A stretch of 39,113 nt of DNA, taken from assembly GCA_020072965.1 (NCBI GenBank), contig JAIQFY010000049.1, positions 1 through 39,113 of the forward strand. Reading direction: 5' to 3'. Below, one piece after another: positions 30,842 through 38,463 of this stretch. Source of the stretch: Terriglobia bacterium (lineage in GTDB: Bacteria; Acidobacteriota; Terriglobia; JAIQFV01). The translations under genes and the position numbers were made by a program. The notes below the pieces were generated by a model that was not told where the DNA came from, searched no databases, and was given only the letters and a program-made list of their open reading frames with translations. Numbering within the stretch: the first letter of the stretch is position 1; every line of letters starts with the position of its first letter.

Positions 30842-31222
30842 GGGGTGCCCGTCGCCGGGCACCCCCCTCACAGATCCGTAAGGGCGCTACTAACGCCTAC
30901 GGCTCCTATCTTGGATGTAAGGCGTCAAAGCGAACCGGCGAGTAGGGAGGAAGGACACATGGGCGAGGGAACCAGCCATCAAACACCTTGCCCAGTCGAT
31001 CCCGGATGGGTCGATGCTTCTGGCCGGGCACCTTACGGTGTGTCGCCACAAACGCAGCAGTCGTTCCCGGAACTGCGCCAGCCTCGGCTGATTACCCGGC
31101 ACCGCGTGGTAGAGGTAATAGCCCCGGAGCACCGGCTCCAGCCACTTCCCGGTGTCCGCCATCGGGTCGTGTCCGCAGCGGCGGACTCTTGCATCCGCAA
31201 CTTCCTGCCGGTTTATCCCGGC
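30842..31222 (-). pseudogene. 3' remnant of a group II intron reverse transcriptase/maturase
   Basis: On the minus strand a frame reads VRRCGHDPMADTGKWLEPVL and then RGYYLYHAVPGNQPRLAQFR, which matches the conserved C-terminal maturase region (RRMHxPIxxxGxWLxxVVxGYxxYHAVPGN) of bacterial group II intron proteins. The following part is degraded (RLLRLWRHTVR, then HVSFLPTRRF). Beyond it lie bases typical of the intron 3' region: GGAGCCGTAGGCG, TACGGATCTGTGAGGGGGG, and the hairpin GGGGTGCCCG/CGGGCACCCC (30842-30865). The reverse-transcriptase catalytic domain and the 5' intron half are absent. The hairpin, 31 bases after the LPKTG gene stop, may now serve as its terminator. The start of homology coincides with a dispersed-repeat core at 31227-31242. 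Confidence 0.75.
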
Positions 31223-31226
31223 GCTC

Positions 31227-31242
31227 GGACTGTCCCGAATTT
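31227..31242 (+). repeat. Short dispersed repeat core, copy 3
   Basis: An exact GGACTGTCCCGAATTT, identical to 29249-29264, placed exactly where the group II maturase similarity ends. Confidence 0.6.
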
Positions 31243-31319
31243 ATGGTTCCGAGCTTATGTCTCCGGTTTGCATAACTGAACGGTTTTGAGTGGCGCTGGA
31301 ATTATCAAGCTTCGCAGGG

Positions 31320-31633
31320 GCGAAATAAAGTAGTCCCGCCTCGCGCATAGGCGTCAACCTAAAGAGGATTGATTTTAAAGGGGGAGGTGGACGGTTCTGT
31401 CGAATCCCCCCAGCGGAAGCTGGGGGAAAGTTCAAGTACAGCCCACAAACACAGGCTCCAAAAGTATACTACCCCCCCCTCATCCCGCTTCGCGGGATGA
31501 GGGGGGGGAGATAATGAAAATGGGATCGCTGCTGTAGGCTGTAGCTGAATCATCCCCCGGCTTCCTCCGGGGGGATTATGGACGCCGGTCTTAGGTTGAC
31601 GCCTATGCGCCTCGCGGGACTACTTTATTTCGC
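31320..31633 (+). mobile_element. MITE-like element, copy 1 (non-coding, 43-bp terminal inverted repeats)
   Basis: Terminal inverted repeats 31320-31362 and 31591-31633 match at 40 of 43 positions by eye (outer end GCGAAATAAAGTAGTCCCGC, inner end GGCGTCAACCTAA). Inside are three hairpins: CCCCCAGC/GCTGGGGG with GGAA loop (31407-31426), a 17-bp stem with TTC loop (31472-31508, C-run, TCATCCCGC and complement), and ATCCCCCGG/CCGGGGGGAT (31552-31576). No transposase is encoded. A second copy in opposite orientation lies at 36672-36957. No clear target-site duplication was found by eye. The region 31634-31728 and 31773-31869 next to it holds no gene. Confidence 0.8.
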
Positions 31634-31728
31634 TGCGGCGCGGCTTTATAAAGGCATCCACTTCAGAATCCGGGCTAAGCCGGGATTACAGCTCAAAAAG
31701 CGCCAACCTGTCAGGGAATCTCACCATG

Positions 31729-31772
31729 GGCTTACCTTAACTGAACGATATTGGGACTGTCTCGAACTTGCC
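31729..31772 (+). repeat. Short dispersed repeat, copy 4
   Basis: GGCTTACCTTAACTGAACG (exact inverse of 28944-28962) followed by a diverged core GGGACTGTCTCGAACTT. It lies in the leader of the transglycosylase gene. Confidence 0.6.
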
Positions 31773-31869
31773 CGGCGACAGTGCTCTGCCAGCTCCAATA
31801 AGTCACAGATCTGCCACGTTTCGAGCGACCTCAGTTCATCGGGGTCTGCAACTCCTTGGAGAGAATCCA

Positions 31870-33438
31870 ATGAAGAGTCTGATGACGATGATGAGACGCG
31901 GAGCCTTACCGGCTGCTCTCGGCATTTTTCTACTTCTGCCGGCCGGGGCCTGTAAGAAGGAGACTCCTGAACGGGCGGCCGCGCCGCAAAAGGCGGAGAA
32001 GTCGCCCGGTGCGGCCGCGATTGACACCGGCACCTCGAGCGCCTCCGGAGAAGCGCCCGCTGCGTCCCCTCGCCAAATGGCGCGCGACAAAATCCTTCGC
32101 AAGTGGACGGGCGACCTGGATGGAATGATCCAGCGGCGCGTCATCCGCGTCCTTACGACCTACTCAAAGACGAACTACTTTGTCGACCAGGGTACCCAGC
32201 GCGGTCTTGTTTACGACTCCTTCCGTATGTTCGAGGACGACTTGAACAAGAAACTCAAGAACACGAACATCCGGGTGCTTGTGATGATCCTGCCGGTGTC
32301 GCACGATGATCTCATCCCGGCATTGCTGGAAGGGCGGGGCGACATTGTGGCGGCCGGGACGATGGTCACCGACCCGCGCAGAGAGCAGGTCGACTTCACC
32401 AATCCGACCCAGACCGGCGTCTCGGCCATCGTTGTCACCGGGCCCGGCACATCCCCGGTCGCCCGAGTAGAAGACCTCGCAGGCAAGGAGGTTTACCTCC
32501 GGTCATCCATGACCACCTTGCAAGGGGTCGAACGTTTCAACGCCGAACTGGCGAAGAAAGGCTTGCCGCCCGTGAAGATCCGGCCTGCACCCGAAGTACT
32601 TGCCGATGAGGACATCCTCGAGATGGTCAATGCCGGCCTCGTCAAGACCACCATCGCTTTCGACTACATCGCCGAGTTCTGGCAACAGGTCTTCCCGAAG
32701 CTTGTCCTCAACAGGGGCGCGGCGGTAAAGACCGAGGGTCAGATTGCGATGATGATCCGCAAGAACAGCCCGCAACTCAAGGCCGAATTGAACGAGTTTC
32801 TCGCGCGTTATCCCGAAGGGTCTGTGCAGCGTAACGTGCTGCTGAACAAGTATCTGAAAAGCGTCAAGTACGCGAAGGCGGCGACATCCAAGGAAGAAAT
32901 GGCCAAGCTCGAGCAAACCCTCACTATTTTCCGCAAGTACGGCGAGAAGTACACGCTCGATTACCTGCTGATGATGGCGCAGGGTTACCAGGAATCGCAG
33001 CTCGACCAGAAGGCAAAGAGCCACGTGGGGGCGATCGGCGTGATGCAGGTGATGCCTGCCACCGGAAAGGACTTGAAAGTTGGGGACATCACGCAGGTTG
33101 ATCCCAACATCCACGCCGGGGTGAAATACTTCCGTTTCATGATGGACAAATATTACGCGAACGAGCCTATGGATAAGCTCAACAAGGGGCTGTTCACGTT
33201 TGCCTCCTACAATGCCGGCCCGGGGCGCATCAGCCAGATGCGCCAGCGTGCAGCCCAACGCGGCCTCGATCCCAACAAGTGGTTCAACAACGTCGAGGTC
33301 GTGGCGGCCGAATCCATTGGGCGGGAGACGGTCCAGTACGTCGCCAACATCTACAAGTACTATCTCGCCTACCAGATGTTAGTGGAACAGCGGGAGCAGC
33401 GTCAGAAGGCCAAACACGAGGCGGCCGGCAAGAAATAG
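31870..33438 (+). CDS. MltF-like lytic transglycosylase lipoprotein with solute-binding domain
   Basis: A 522-residue protein. The ATG at 31870, behind GGAGAGAA, gives a lipoprotein signal with Cys28 (LLLPAGACKK). A low-complexity Ala/Pro linker precedes a family-3 solute-binding-like domain (about 88-315; RVIRVLTTYSKTNYFVD, GDIVAAGTMVTDPRR). It is followed by an SLT lytic transglycosylase domain (about 350-505) with catalytic E375 in GYQESQLD, GVMQVMPATGKDL, and TFASYNAGPGRI. This is the MltF arrangement. The enzyme cleaves peptidoglycan glycan strands from the membrane inner face of the periplasm, probably regulated by muropeptide binding to the first domain. It lies between the two MITE copies. 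Confidence 0.92.
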   Translation: MKSLMTMMRRGALPAALGIFLLLPAGACKKETPERAAAPQKAEKSPGAAAIDTGTSSASGEAPAASPRQMARDKILRKWTGDLDGMIQRRVIRVLTTYSKTNYFVDQGTQRGLVYDSFRMFEDDLNKKLKNTNIRVLVMILPVSHDDLIPALLEGRGDIVAAGTMVTDPRREQVDFTNPTQTGVSAIVVTGPGTSPVARVEDLAGKEVYLRSSMTTLQGVERFNAELAKKGLPPVKIRPAPEVLADEDILEMVNAGLVKTTIAFDYIAEFWQQVFPKLVLNRGAAVKTEGQIAMMIRKNSPQLKAELNEFLARYPEGSVQRNVLLNKYLKSVKYAKAATSKEEMAKLEQTLTIFRKYGEKYTLDYLLMMAQGYQESQLDQKAKSHVGAIGVMQVMPATGKDLKVGDITQVDPNIHAGVKYFRFMMDKYYANEPMDKLNKGLFTFASYNAGPGRISQMRQRAAQRGLDPNKWFNNVEVVAAESIGRETVQYVANIYKYYLAYQMLVEQREQRQKAKHEAAGKK

Positions 33439-33894
33439 GCCTGCAGGTGCAGAATCATCATGCGGCCAAACGCCGGTCCACGGCTGCGGACGGGGTGGCG
33501 CGTACCCCGATTTATCGGGGTGTGCGATGAAGAGTCGATTTGCTCTCTAACCTTTTGGCGAGGTTCTTCTCAGAATAACTTCCGGGGTCACACATCTTTT
33601 CAATTTTCCGCTGTCGGCCCTGCAGGCCTCTCGGATGATTTCTGGGGGGCCAGTCCACCCCACCCTCGCTCTCCGCCTACGGCGGACGGAGCTCAGATGG
33701 GGCTACACTCTGGCTGCCCTCCGGGCCTAAGCGGACAGACACGTTGCTCGGAAATCTCTGCCTGACAGAATGAAGACAGATGTCTGTCCCTTTTAGGTCG
33801 GGGCCCTTCCATGGTGGAACAGAATTGTGGATCCTTCTTTCCATCATATCCAACTTGCGGAGAAGAACCTGCCGCCCCTTGGGCACCATTGCGG
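33439..33894. other. Convergent intergenic region with small palindromes
   Basis: No credible gene lies between the transglycosylase (plus) and the small secreted protein (minus). TCCGCC-TAC-GGCGGA (33672-33686) forms a small hairpin inside a longer CTCCG/CGGAG frame. The REP-like hairpin at 33733-33794 is listed separately. Nothing else was recognised. Confidence 0.5.
33733..33794. terminator. REP-like double palindrome, possible bidirectional terminator
   Basis: GGACAGACA (33733-33741) pairs with TGTCTGTCC (33781-33789). The right arm is also part of a tight palindrome GACAGATGTCTGTC (33775-33788). CTTTT follows on the plus strand. The GGACAGACA/TGTCTGTCC pattern is reminiscent of REP sequences linked to IS200-like REP transposases, but no transposase is present here. 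It sits between convergent genes. Confidence 0.45.
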
Positions 33895-34449
33895 CTACTT
33901 CTTCCCCCCCTCCACGTCGAATAACACTGCCGTAGTCCAGGTGATGTCCACGCGATCGCCCACTTTCACTTTCTCGAGGGCCTTCTTGTCAGTCACCCGA
34001 CGACTGTATTTCCAGCCGTTCGGCCCCACAAATGTTATCGAAGGAATGCTGCGATCTATTTCCTGGATGGTAGCTGTTATCACCCGCTGCTTGGCTATAG
34101 TCCCCGCGGGTTTTTCCCCTGCCGCAGGCGTGATGGCGGCCTTGTCGCTATCGACATCGGGCTCGCCGGCGGGCTTCAGGCGAACGATCACGTTGTCATA
34201 GTACCGTATCGAGATCGCGTCCCCGATCTTGATCTGCGGGAACCGCTTGGCCCCTTCAGGCACGTCGACTGTTGTGAACTCGCCCTTGCTGTCTTTGAGC
34301 GTCAGAACCCGTTTTTCATGATCGATCGCCTCGACGGTTCCCTTAACGACGGTCATGTCGCCCGTGAGCGTCTTGCTCTGCGCTCCGAGGACGGAGACCA
34401 ATGATAGCAACAACACTGCAGCCATCAAAAGACTGCTTACTCTTCTCAT
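33895..34449 (-). CDS. Small secreted protein of unknown function
   Basis: A 184-residue protein with a clear signal peptide (LLMAAVLLLSLVSVLGAQ) and AGGAGG five bases before the ATG. The mature chain has two related beta-rich segments: MTVVKGTVEAIDHEKRVLTL with GDAISIRYYDNVIVRL, and ITATIQEIDRSIPSITFVGP with VGDRVDITWTTAVLFDV. They look like tandem OB-like or small beta-barrel repeats, similar in style to the repeats of the LPKTG protein at 30013-30810. No catalytic motif is seen. Probably periplasmic. Confidence 0.8.
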   Translation of the reverse strand: MRRVSSLLMAAVLLLSLVSVLGAQSKTLTGDMTVVKGTVEAIDHEKRVLTLKDSKGEFTTVDVPEGAKRFPQIKIGDAISIRYYDNVIVRLKPAGEPDVDSDKAAITPAAGEKPAGTIAKQRVITATIQEIDRSIPSITFVGPNGWKYSRRVTDKKALEKVKVGDRVDITWTTAVLFDVEGGKK

Positions 34450-34777
34450 TCGTTCCTCCTAATTGGTTGGAAAATGAATTGCTGACCCTCAGCCTAACAC
34501 AATTCTCTCGCGTAAGTCCATACGTGTCGTCCGGTTAGGTCTATCGGGGCAGGAACAAGCTTCACGGATCACACACCCAAACCTCCGAGAACTTAAGGTG
34601 ACTGTAAAGTTAGCGGGGCCGTCCTCGAAGGGCCTCCGAAATAGCTCTTGTTGCACCCCGATTGATCGTTGTGTTGTTGAATTAATACACAACACTCCCG
34701 GACTGCGCTGATGACGACGAAACGCCACCGTGTCCGTTTATTCAAAGATGCAATCGCAGGCTGAATGTTCTCTGATC
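34450..34777. other. Intergenic region, no gene recognised
   Basis: Holds the leader of the small secreted protein. An inverted repeat TTGTGT/ACACAA (about 34670-34692) flanks an A/T-rich centre. Short frames here show no protein-like pattern. No transposase or RNA is recognisable. Confidence 0.45.
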
Positions 34778-36523
34778 TTACCGTCCAAGAGATCTCCTCG
34801 ACCCAGGAATAATCTTTACTCCCACCCAGGCCGGGAGTGGCGCCAGCCAGGCAACATATCCGACGATCACCAGTTGGAGGAGATCCAGATAAATACCGAA
34901 CCCCCAATGCAGGTTTGGGATATACCATCGGACAAAAAGCCCAAATCGCCAATATTCCACGCACACCTTGACCAGAATTGAAAATGCAATCATGGCCGCA
35001 GCGACGTAAGAGACACTCGACAAGGTCCCCCCTGCTGATAGCCCCGCTTCCTTGCGTACCTCAGTGGTTTGCCGACGCCTCATCAAACCGGCGGCCACTG
35101 CAACTGCGATGAACAGCGCCCCGATGGCAAAGAGCATATCCTTGCCGAAGAAGGCTTGGAGGTTTTCCTCGACATTGACTGCCGTGAAGGAGTAACCCAT
35201 GTGAGCGACTTCAAAGAGCACCCCATACACAATCCAATAAATTCCAATTGCGCCAAAACCCCAAGCGACCTCGCCCGGAATGATCCATCGACTGCGCAGG
35301 TAAAAAAGACCGCACACCAAAGGGAGAAGAACGATCGGCAGGACCCACTTTAGCCTCGCCGCCGGCTCACGGGAGATCCGTTCCTGCTTGGCGGCTTGCG
35401 CCTCCGCATCCAGTCCGTCGAGCGCCGCTTCGAGGGAGGTCACGGTCCTGAGTGAAGGTTCTTGAGTGAAGGCATGGGCGGGCGTTCCTTTCACGACCGA
35501 CAAATAGGCATCCGTGAAATTCTCCCTTTGTTGATAGAGACTGTCGAGCAATCGTACTTTGGCAGCATCATCAATCTGCAGTGCATCCGTGAGGATCATT
35601 CCCTGATTGGCGGCCGGGATCTGTGTGCCCAGAAGTGCGGCCACGGTGGGGGCAAGGTCGACCTGGCGGCCCAGCAGGGCCACGCTAGGTTGAATCCCCT
35701 TCCCTGCCATCACCCAGGGAACCGTCATCACGTCGGGTTCATCACCCCCATGCCCGCCGCGGTCCACGTGGCCGTGGTCCGAGGTCACGATCAGAACGGA
35801 ATTGGAGAAATCGATAAGGGTCGCGAGATTGCGGATTTCATTGTCCGCGAGATCCGCCGCGCTCTTGTATTGCGGGGAAACGGCCCCAAAGTCATGGGCC
35901 ACTTCGTCCGTCACCGTAAAATCAATCAGAAAAAGCTTCGGATCTTTCGTGCGGATCAGCTCGCGTGCGGAAGCCGCAGCCTGATGTAACTCCCGCTCCC
36001 CCTTGACCACATCCTTTTCCAGGTTGTGGCCATCGCCTGATGGGAGCGGGACTCTCTCGTCTATGTATGGTGCAAATAATTTCTGTGGGTTGTTTCCGGC
36101 TTCAAGCGCGGTCTTTAAACCTCTCTTTCTGGCAAGCTGAAAAATTGTATCAACCGGAAGAGGATGGGCATTGAAGTTGGTGAGCTGGCCGTGAATCTCC
36201 TGCCAGGCGCCGCTCATCATGACGGCTCGCCCCGGCAAACTGAGTGAAGGCAATCCCACACGGCAAATGACGTCGGCTCCGCGCCGGCGCAGCTCGTTGA
36301 GAAAATTCATTTCACGGGATTGGTCGTATCGCAACCCGTCGACAAGAACGATGAAGACATGCGAGGTGATAGGAGGCAGCGCAGCCGCTCCTGGATTTGA
36401 AAACGAATAGGGCGGATGATACCCAATAAAGCTAGTCCAGGCTCGAAGCGCCGTGAAGTGGGCCAAGAGCCCGAGGACGATCAAAAAAACAGGAATCAAG
36501 AGTACCGGTCGTTTCGATTTCAT
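34778..36523 (-). CDS. Membrane-anchored type I phosphodiesterase/phosphotransferase
   Basis: A 581-residue protein of the alkaline-phosphatase superfamily. The start is the ATG at 36523 (MKSKRPVLLIP), which gives an N-terminal anchor; a longer frame upstream reads into hairpin DNA. The catalytic ectodomain has the metal motif VLVDGLRYD (D62), a likely nucleophile S95 in PSLSLPG, DFTVTDEVAHDFG, and TSDHGHVDRGGHGG. About five further helices fill residues 375-570. This layout resembles GPI-ethanolamine-phosphate-transferase-like and nucleotide pyrophosphatase-like proteins. It may hydrolyse or transfer phosphodiesters on the outer face of the inner membrane. The nucleophile is Ser rather than the more common Thr. 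Confidence 0.82.
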   Translation of the reverse strand: MKSKRPVLLIPVFLIVLGLLAHFTALRAWTSFIGYHPPYSFSNPGAAALPPITSHVFIVLVDGLRYDQSREMNFLNELRRRGADVICRVGLPSLSLPGRAVMMSGAWQEIHGQLTNFNAHPLPVDTIFQLARKRGLKTALEAGNNPQKLFAPYIDERVPLPSGDGHNLEKDVVKGERELHQAAASARELIRTKDPKLFLIDFTVTDEVAHDFGAVSPQYKSAADLADNEIRNLATLIDFSNSVLIVTSDHGHVDRGGHGGDEPDVMTVPWVMAGKGIQPSVALLGRQVDLAPTVAALLGTQIPAANQGMILTDALQIDDAAKVRLLDSLYQQRENFTDAYLSVVKGTPAHAFTQEPSLRTVTSLEAALDGLDAEAQAAKQERISREPAARLKWVLPIVLLPLVCGLFYLRSRWIIPGEVAWGFGAIGIYWIVYGVLFEVAHMGYSFTAVNVEENLQAFFGKDMLFAIGALFIAVAVAAGLMRRRQTTEVRKEAGLSAGGTLSSVSYVAAAMIAFSILVKVCVEYWRFGLFVRWYIPNLHWGFGIYLDLLQLVIVGYVAWLAPLPAWVGVKIIPGSRRSLGR

Positions 36524-36604
36524 AAAGATGTTCTCACTACGGAGGATTTCAAAATATAGTGGCAATTGTTGCGGATGAATTTTGACCCGTTCGAGATTTG
36601 GTAG

Positions 36605-36637
36605 CCGGGATCCCGTTCTTGGGGATCCCGGGTTTTT
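36605..36637 (+). terminator. Intrinsic-terminator-like hairpin
   Basis: CCGGGATCCC and GGGATCCCGG pair perfectly over 10 bp with a 7-base loop and are followed by TTTTT. It points in the plus direction although no plus-strand gene lies just upstream, so it may stop antisense transcripts. It lies about 80 bases before the phosphodiesterase start and next to MITE copy 2. Confidence 0.5.
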
Positions 36638-36671
36638 CCCTGCCGGTCGCAAGAGCCCGGGATCCTGGTTG

Positions 36672-36957
36672 GCGCATATGCGTCAACCTAAGACCGGAGT
36701 AACGAGCATCCATAATCCCTCCGGCGGAAGCCGGGGGATGATTCAGCTACAACCTACAGCAGCGATCCCATTTTCATTATCTTATCTCACCCCCCCCATC
36801 CCGCTTCGCGGGATGGGGGGGCGTAGTTTATTTTTGGAGCCTGTGTTTGTGGGCTGTACTTGAACTTTCCCCCAGCTTCCGCTGGGGGGATTCGACAGAA
36901 CCGTCCCCCTCACCCTTTAAAATCAATCCTCTTTAGGTTGACGCATACCCGCGAGGT
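36672..36957 (-). mobile_element. MITE-like element, copy 2 (inverted)
   Basis: The reverse complement of copy 1 at 31320-31633, with the same three hairpins in reversed order and closely matching spacers (for example TTGAACTTTCCCCCAGC, TTTGTGGGCTGTAC and GCAGCGATCCCATTTTCATT). The inner terminal repeats ATGCGTCAACCTAA (36678-36691) and TTAGGTTGACGCAT (36933-36946) are perfect; the outer parts have diverged more than in copy 1. The gap 36958-37197 has no gene. Confidence 0.8.
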
Positions 36958-37007
36958 GGGACGGCGGGCCTTAGCAATGCATGGAATAAAGAAAAAGATA
37001 GCCCACC

Positions 37008-37030
37008 ACGGTAAGCCAAAGGCTTACCGT
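37008..37030 (-). terminator. Terminator hairpin of the MFS gene
   Basis: ACGGTAAGCC and GGCTTACCGT form a perfect 10-bp stem with an AAA/TTT loop. On the minus strand it lies about 165 bases after the MFS stop and is followed by a T-rich run (CTATCTTTTTCTTTATT). A second small hairpin CCGCCACGGCGG lies just upstream on that strand. Confidence 0.5.
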
Positions 37031-37197
37031 CCGCCACGGCGGAAGCGGCAGAGCCGCACATCAGCACCGATCTCCTCCAGCCGTGTCACCATTCTTGGTC
37101 GTCATCACTAGGTCGGCGAAGTCATTGTGTATGAGAAATCAATGCAGCAATAAAACTGGAGTCCGCACTTCAACGCTGTTCCTGTTCCCCATCCCGT

Positions 37198-38463
37198 TCA
37201 GGCCTTCCTGGCGTTCCACTGCCACGGTCTCAGACCCTTGGCTTTCCCGATCGCCAGCATCCCGCCAAGGAGTATGGCCACAACGACCCCTTGCAAGACC
37301 CGATAGCCCAGGTTGGGCGTGATGGCATTGAAATGATCCACGATAAGGCCGCCGGCAATGGTTGAAATCACCTGGGGAATGATCGTGGAGACAGTCCAGA
37401 TTCCCATGTCCTTGGCGTATGAATCGGCGCCGGGGAGCAAATCGTTTACCATTGCCCAGTCGACGGCCGTAAATGCGCCATAGCCAAACCCGAAGACCAC
37501 CGCAGCCCAGCGAATAGCGGTCTCGGACTGATTGTAGACAAACATAAGTGCCGCCAGCGTCATCAAGGCGCCCGTGAAATAGACGATGGCGCGGCGACCC
37601 AGCCGATCGGAGAGGAATCCCGCGATCACGGCGCTGGCTAAGGCCGCCCAACTGGCGATCTCCAGCAGGACGCCGGCGCTGCGTTCCGGATTGGCCACGC
37701 GCACAACGTCCCGCAGAAAATACTCAAGGAAAAACATCACGGTATAAAAGCAGAAGAGGATCGACATGCGGCTGAGGCAAAGCCATCCGAATCCCGGATG
37801 GGCCCGGAAATCAAATTTAAAGCTGGACACAATTTCCTTCAAATGAAAGGGCCGTGCCTCTGGGGCAGCCGGCTCACGAACCCCCAAAAAAGTGATCACA
37901 AAAAACACGACCACAACCAAGATGATGGTCCACATCATCTCCCGGGGTTGTCCTGCGCCCATGAAATGGCTCGAGGCACGTGCCGCGGCGATGGTTCCCA
38001 GGACCGTCATAAAGCCGATCCAGCTTGAGACGGCTCCGCGCTGCTCTTCATTCACGAGATCAGGCACCAGGGCAGTGTAAGCAGCTCCCATCGCGTTATT
38101 TGCCACAATAAGAACAAAATACCACAGCACATAGGCCACATACTGTCCATGGGCGGCGGCCACAAAAAGCTGATAAATGGCGAACAGGTTCACCACAATT
38201 CCGATCGCCATCTGGGGGCGCCGGCGGCCCAGCCGGGAATGGGAATGGTCGCTCAAGCCTCCAAAGAAGGGCTGCGCCAGCATTGAAAGCAGTGCCCCGC
38301 CGCCCAGCACCAGACCCAGCGCACGACCCTGCATCGTGTCAGGCACCAGGCTGTGGATTTGCGATTGGACCACCACCACCAGCAAGGCGCTCCAATGAAA
38401 GTTGTAAGCGAACCAAAAGTTGGTCAGGAAGAATTGCCCGGCGAGGGAGAGATTCTTTTTCAT
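37198..38463 (-). CDS. MFS transporter (sugar/cation symporter-like)
   Basis: A 421-residue protein with about 12 hydrophobic segments. The chosen start, ATG at 38463 (MKKNLSLAGQFFLTNFWFAY), gives a standard N-terminus; 27 more upstream codons are glycine/serine-rich and unlikely. MFS loop motifs are visible: GGLSDHSHSRLGRRRP after helix 2 and SDRLGRRAIVYF after helix 8, in the style of the SLC45/GPH-like sucrose or glycoside transporters. FxWxAYNFHWSAL in helix 1 fits that group. The substrate is unknown; sugars are likely. It is transcribed away from the right edge of the window. Confidence 0.85.
   Translation of the reverse strand: MKKNLSLAGQFFLTNFWFAYNFHWSALLVVVVQSQIHSLVPDTMQGRALGLVLGGGALLSMLAQPFFGGLSDHSHSRLGRRRPQMAIGIVVNLFAIYQLFVAAAHGQYVAYVLWYFVLIVANNAMGAAYTALVPDLVNEEQRGAVSSWIGFMTVLGTIAAARASSHFMGAGQPREMMWTIILVVVVFFVITFLGVREPAAPEARPFHLKEIVSSFKFDFRAHPGFGWLCLSRMSILFCFYTVMFFLEYFLRDVVRVANPERSAGVLLEIASWAALASAVIAGFLSDRLGRRAIVYFTGALMTLAALMFVYNQSETAIRWAAVVFGFGYGAFTAVDWAMVNDLLPGADSYAKDMGIWTVSTIIPQVISTIAGGLIVDHFNAITPNLGYRVLQGVVVAILLGGMLAIGKAKGLRPWQWNARKA

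Noticed and set aside
31359-31553. Short frames shared by the two MITE copies
   Set aside because: They follow from the DNA similarity of the elements; the stems, not the frames, are preserved, and they lack ribosome sites.
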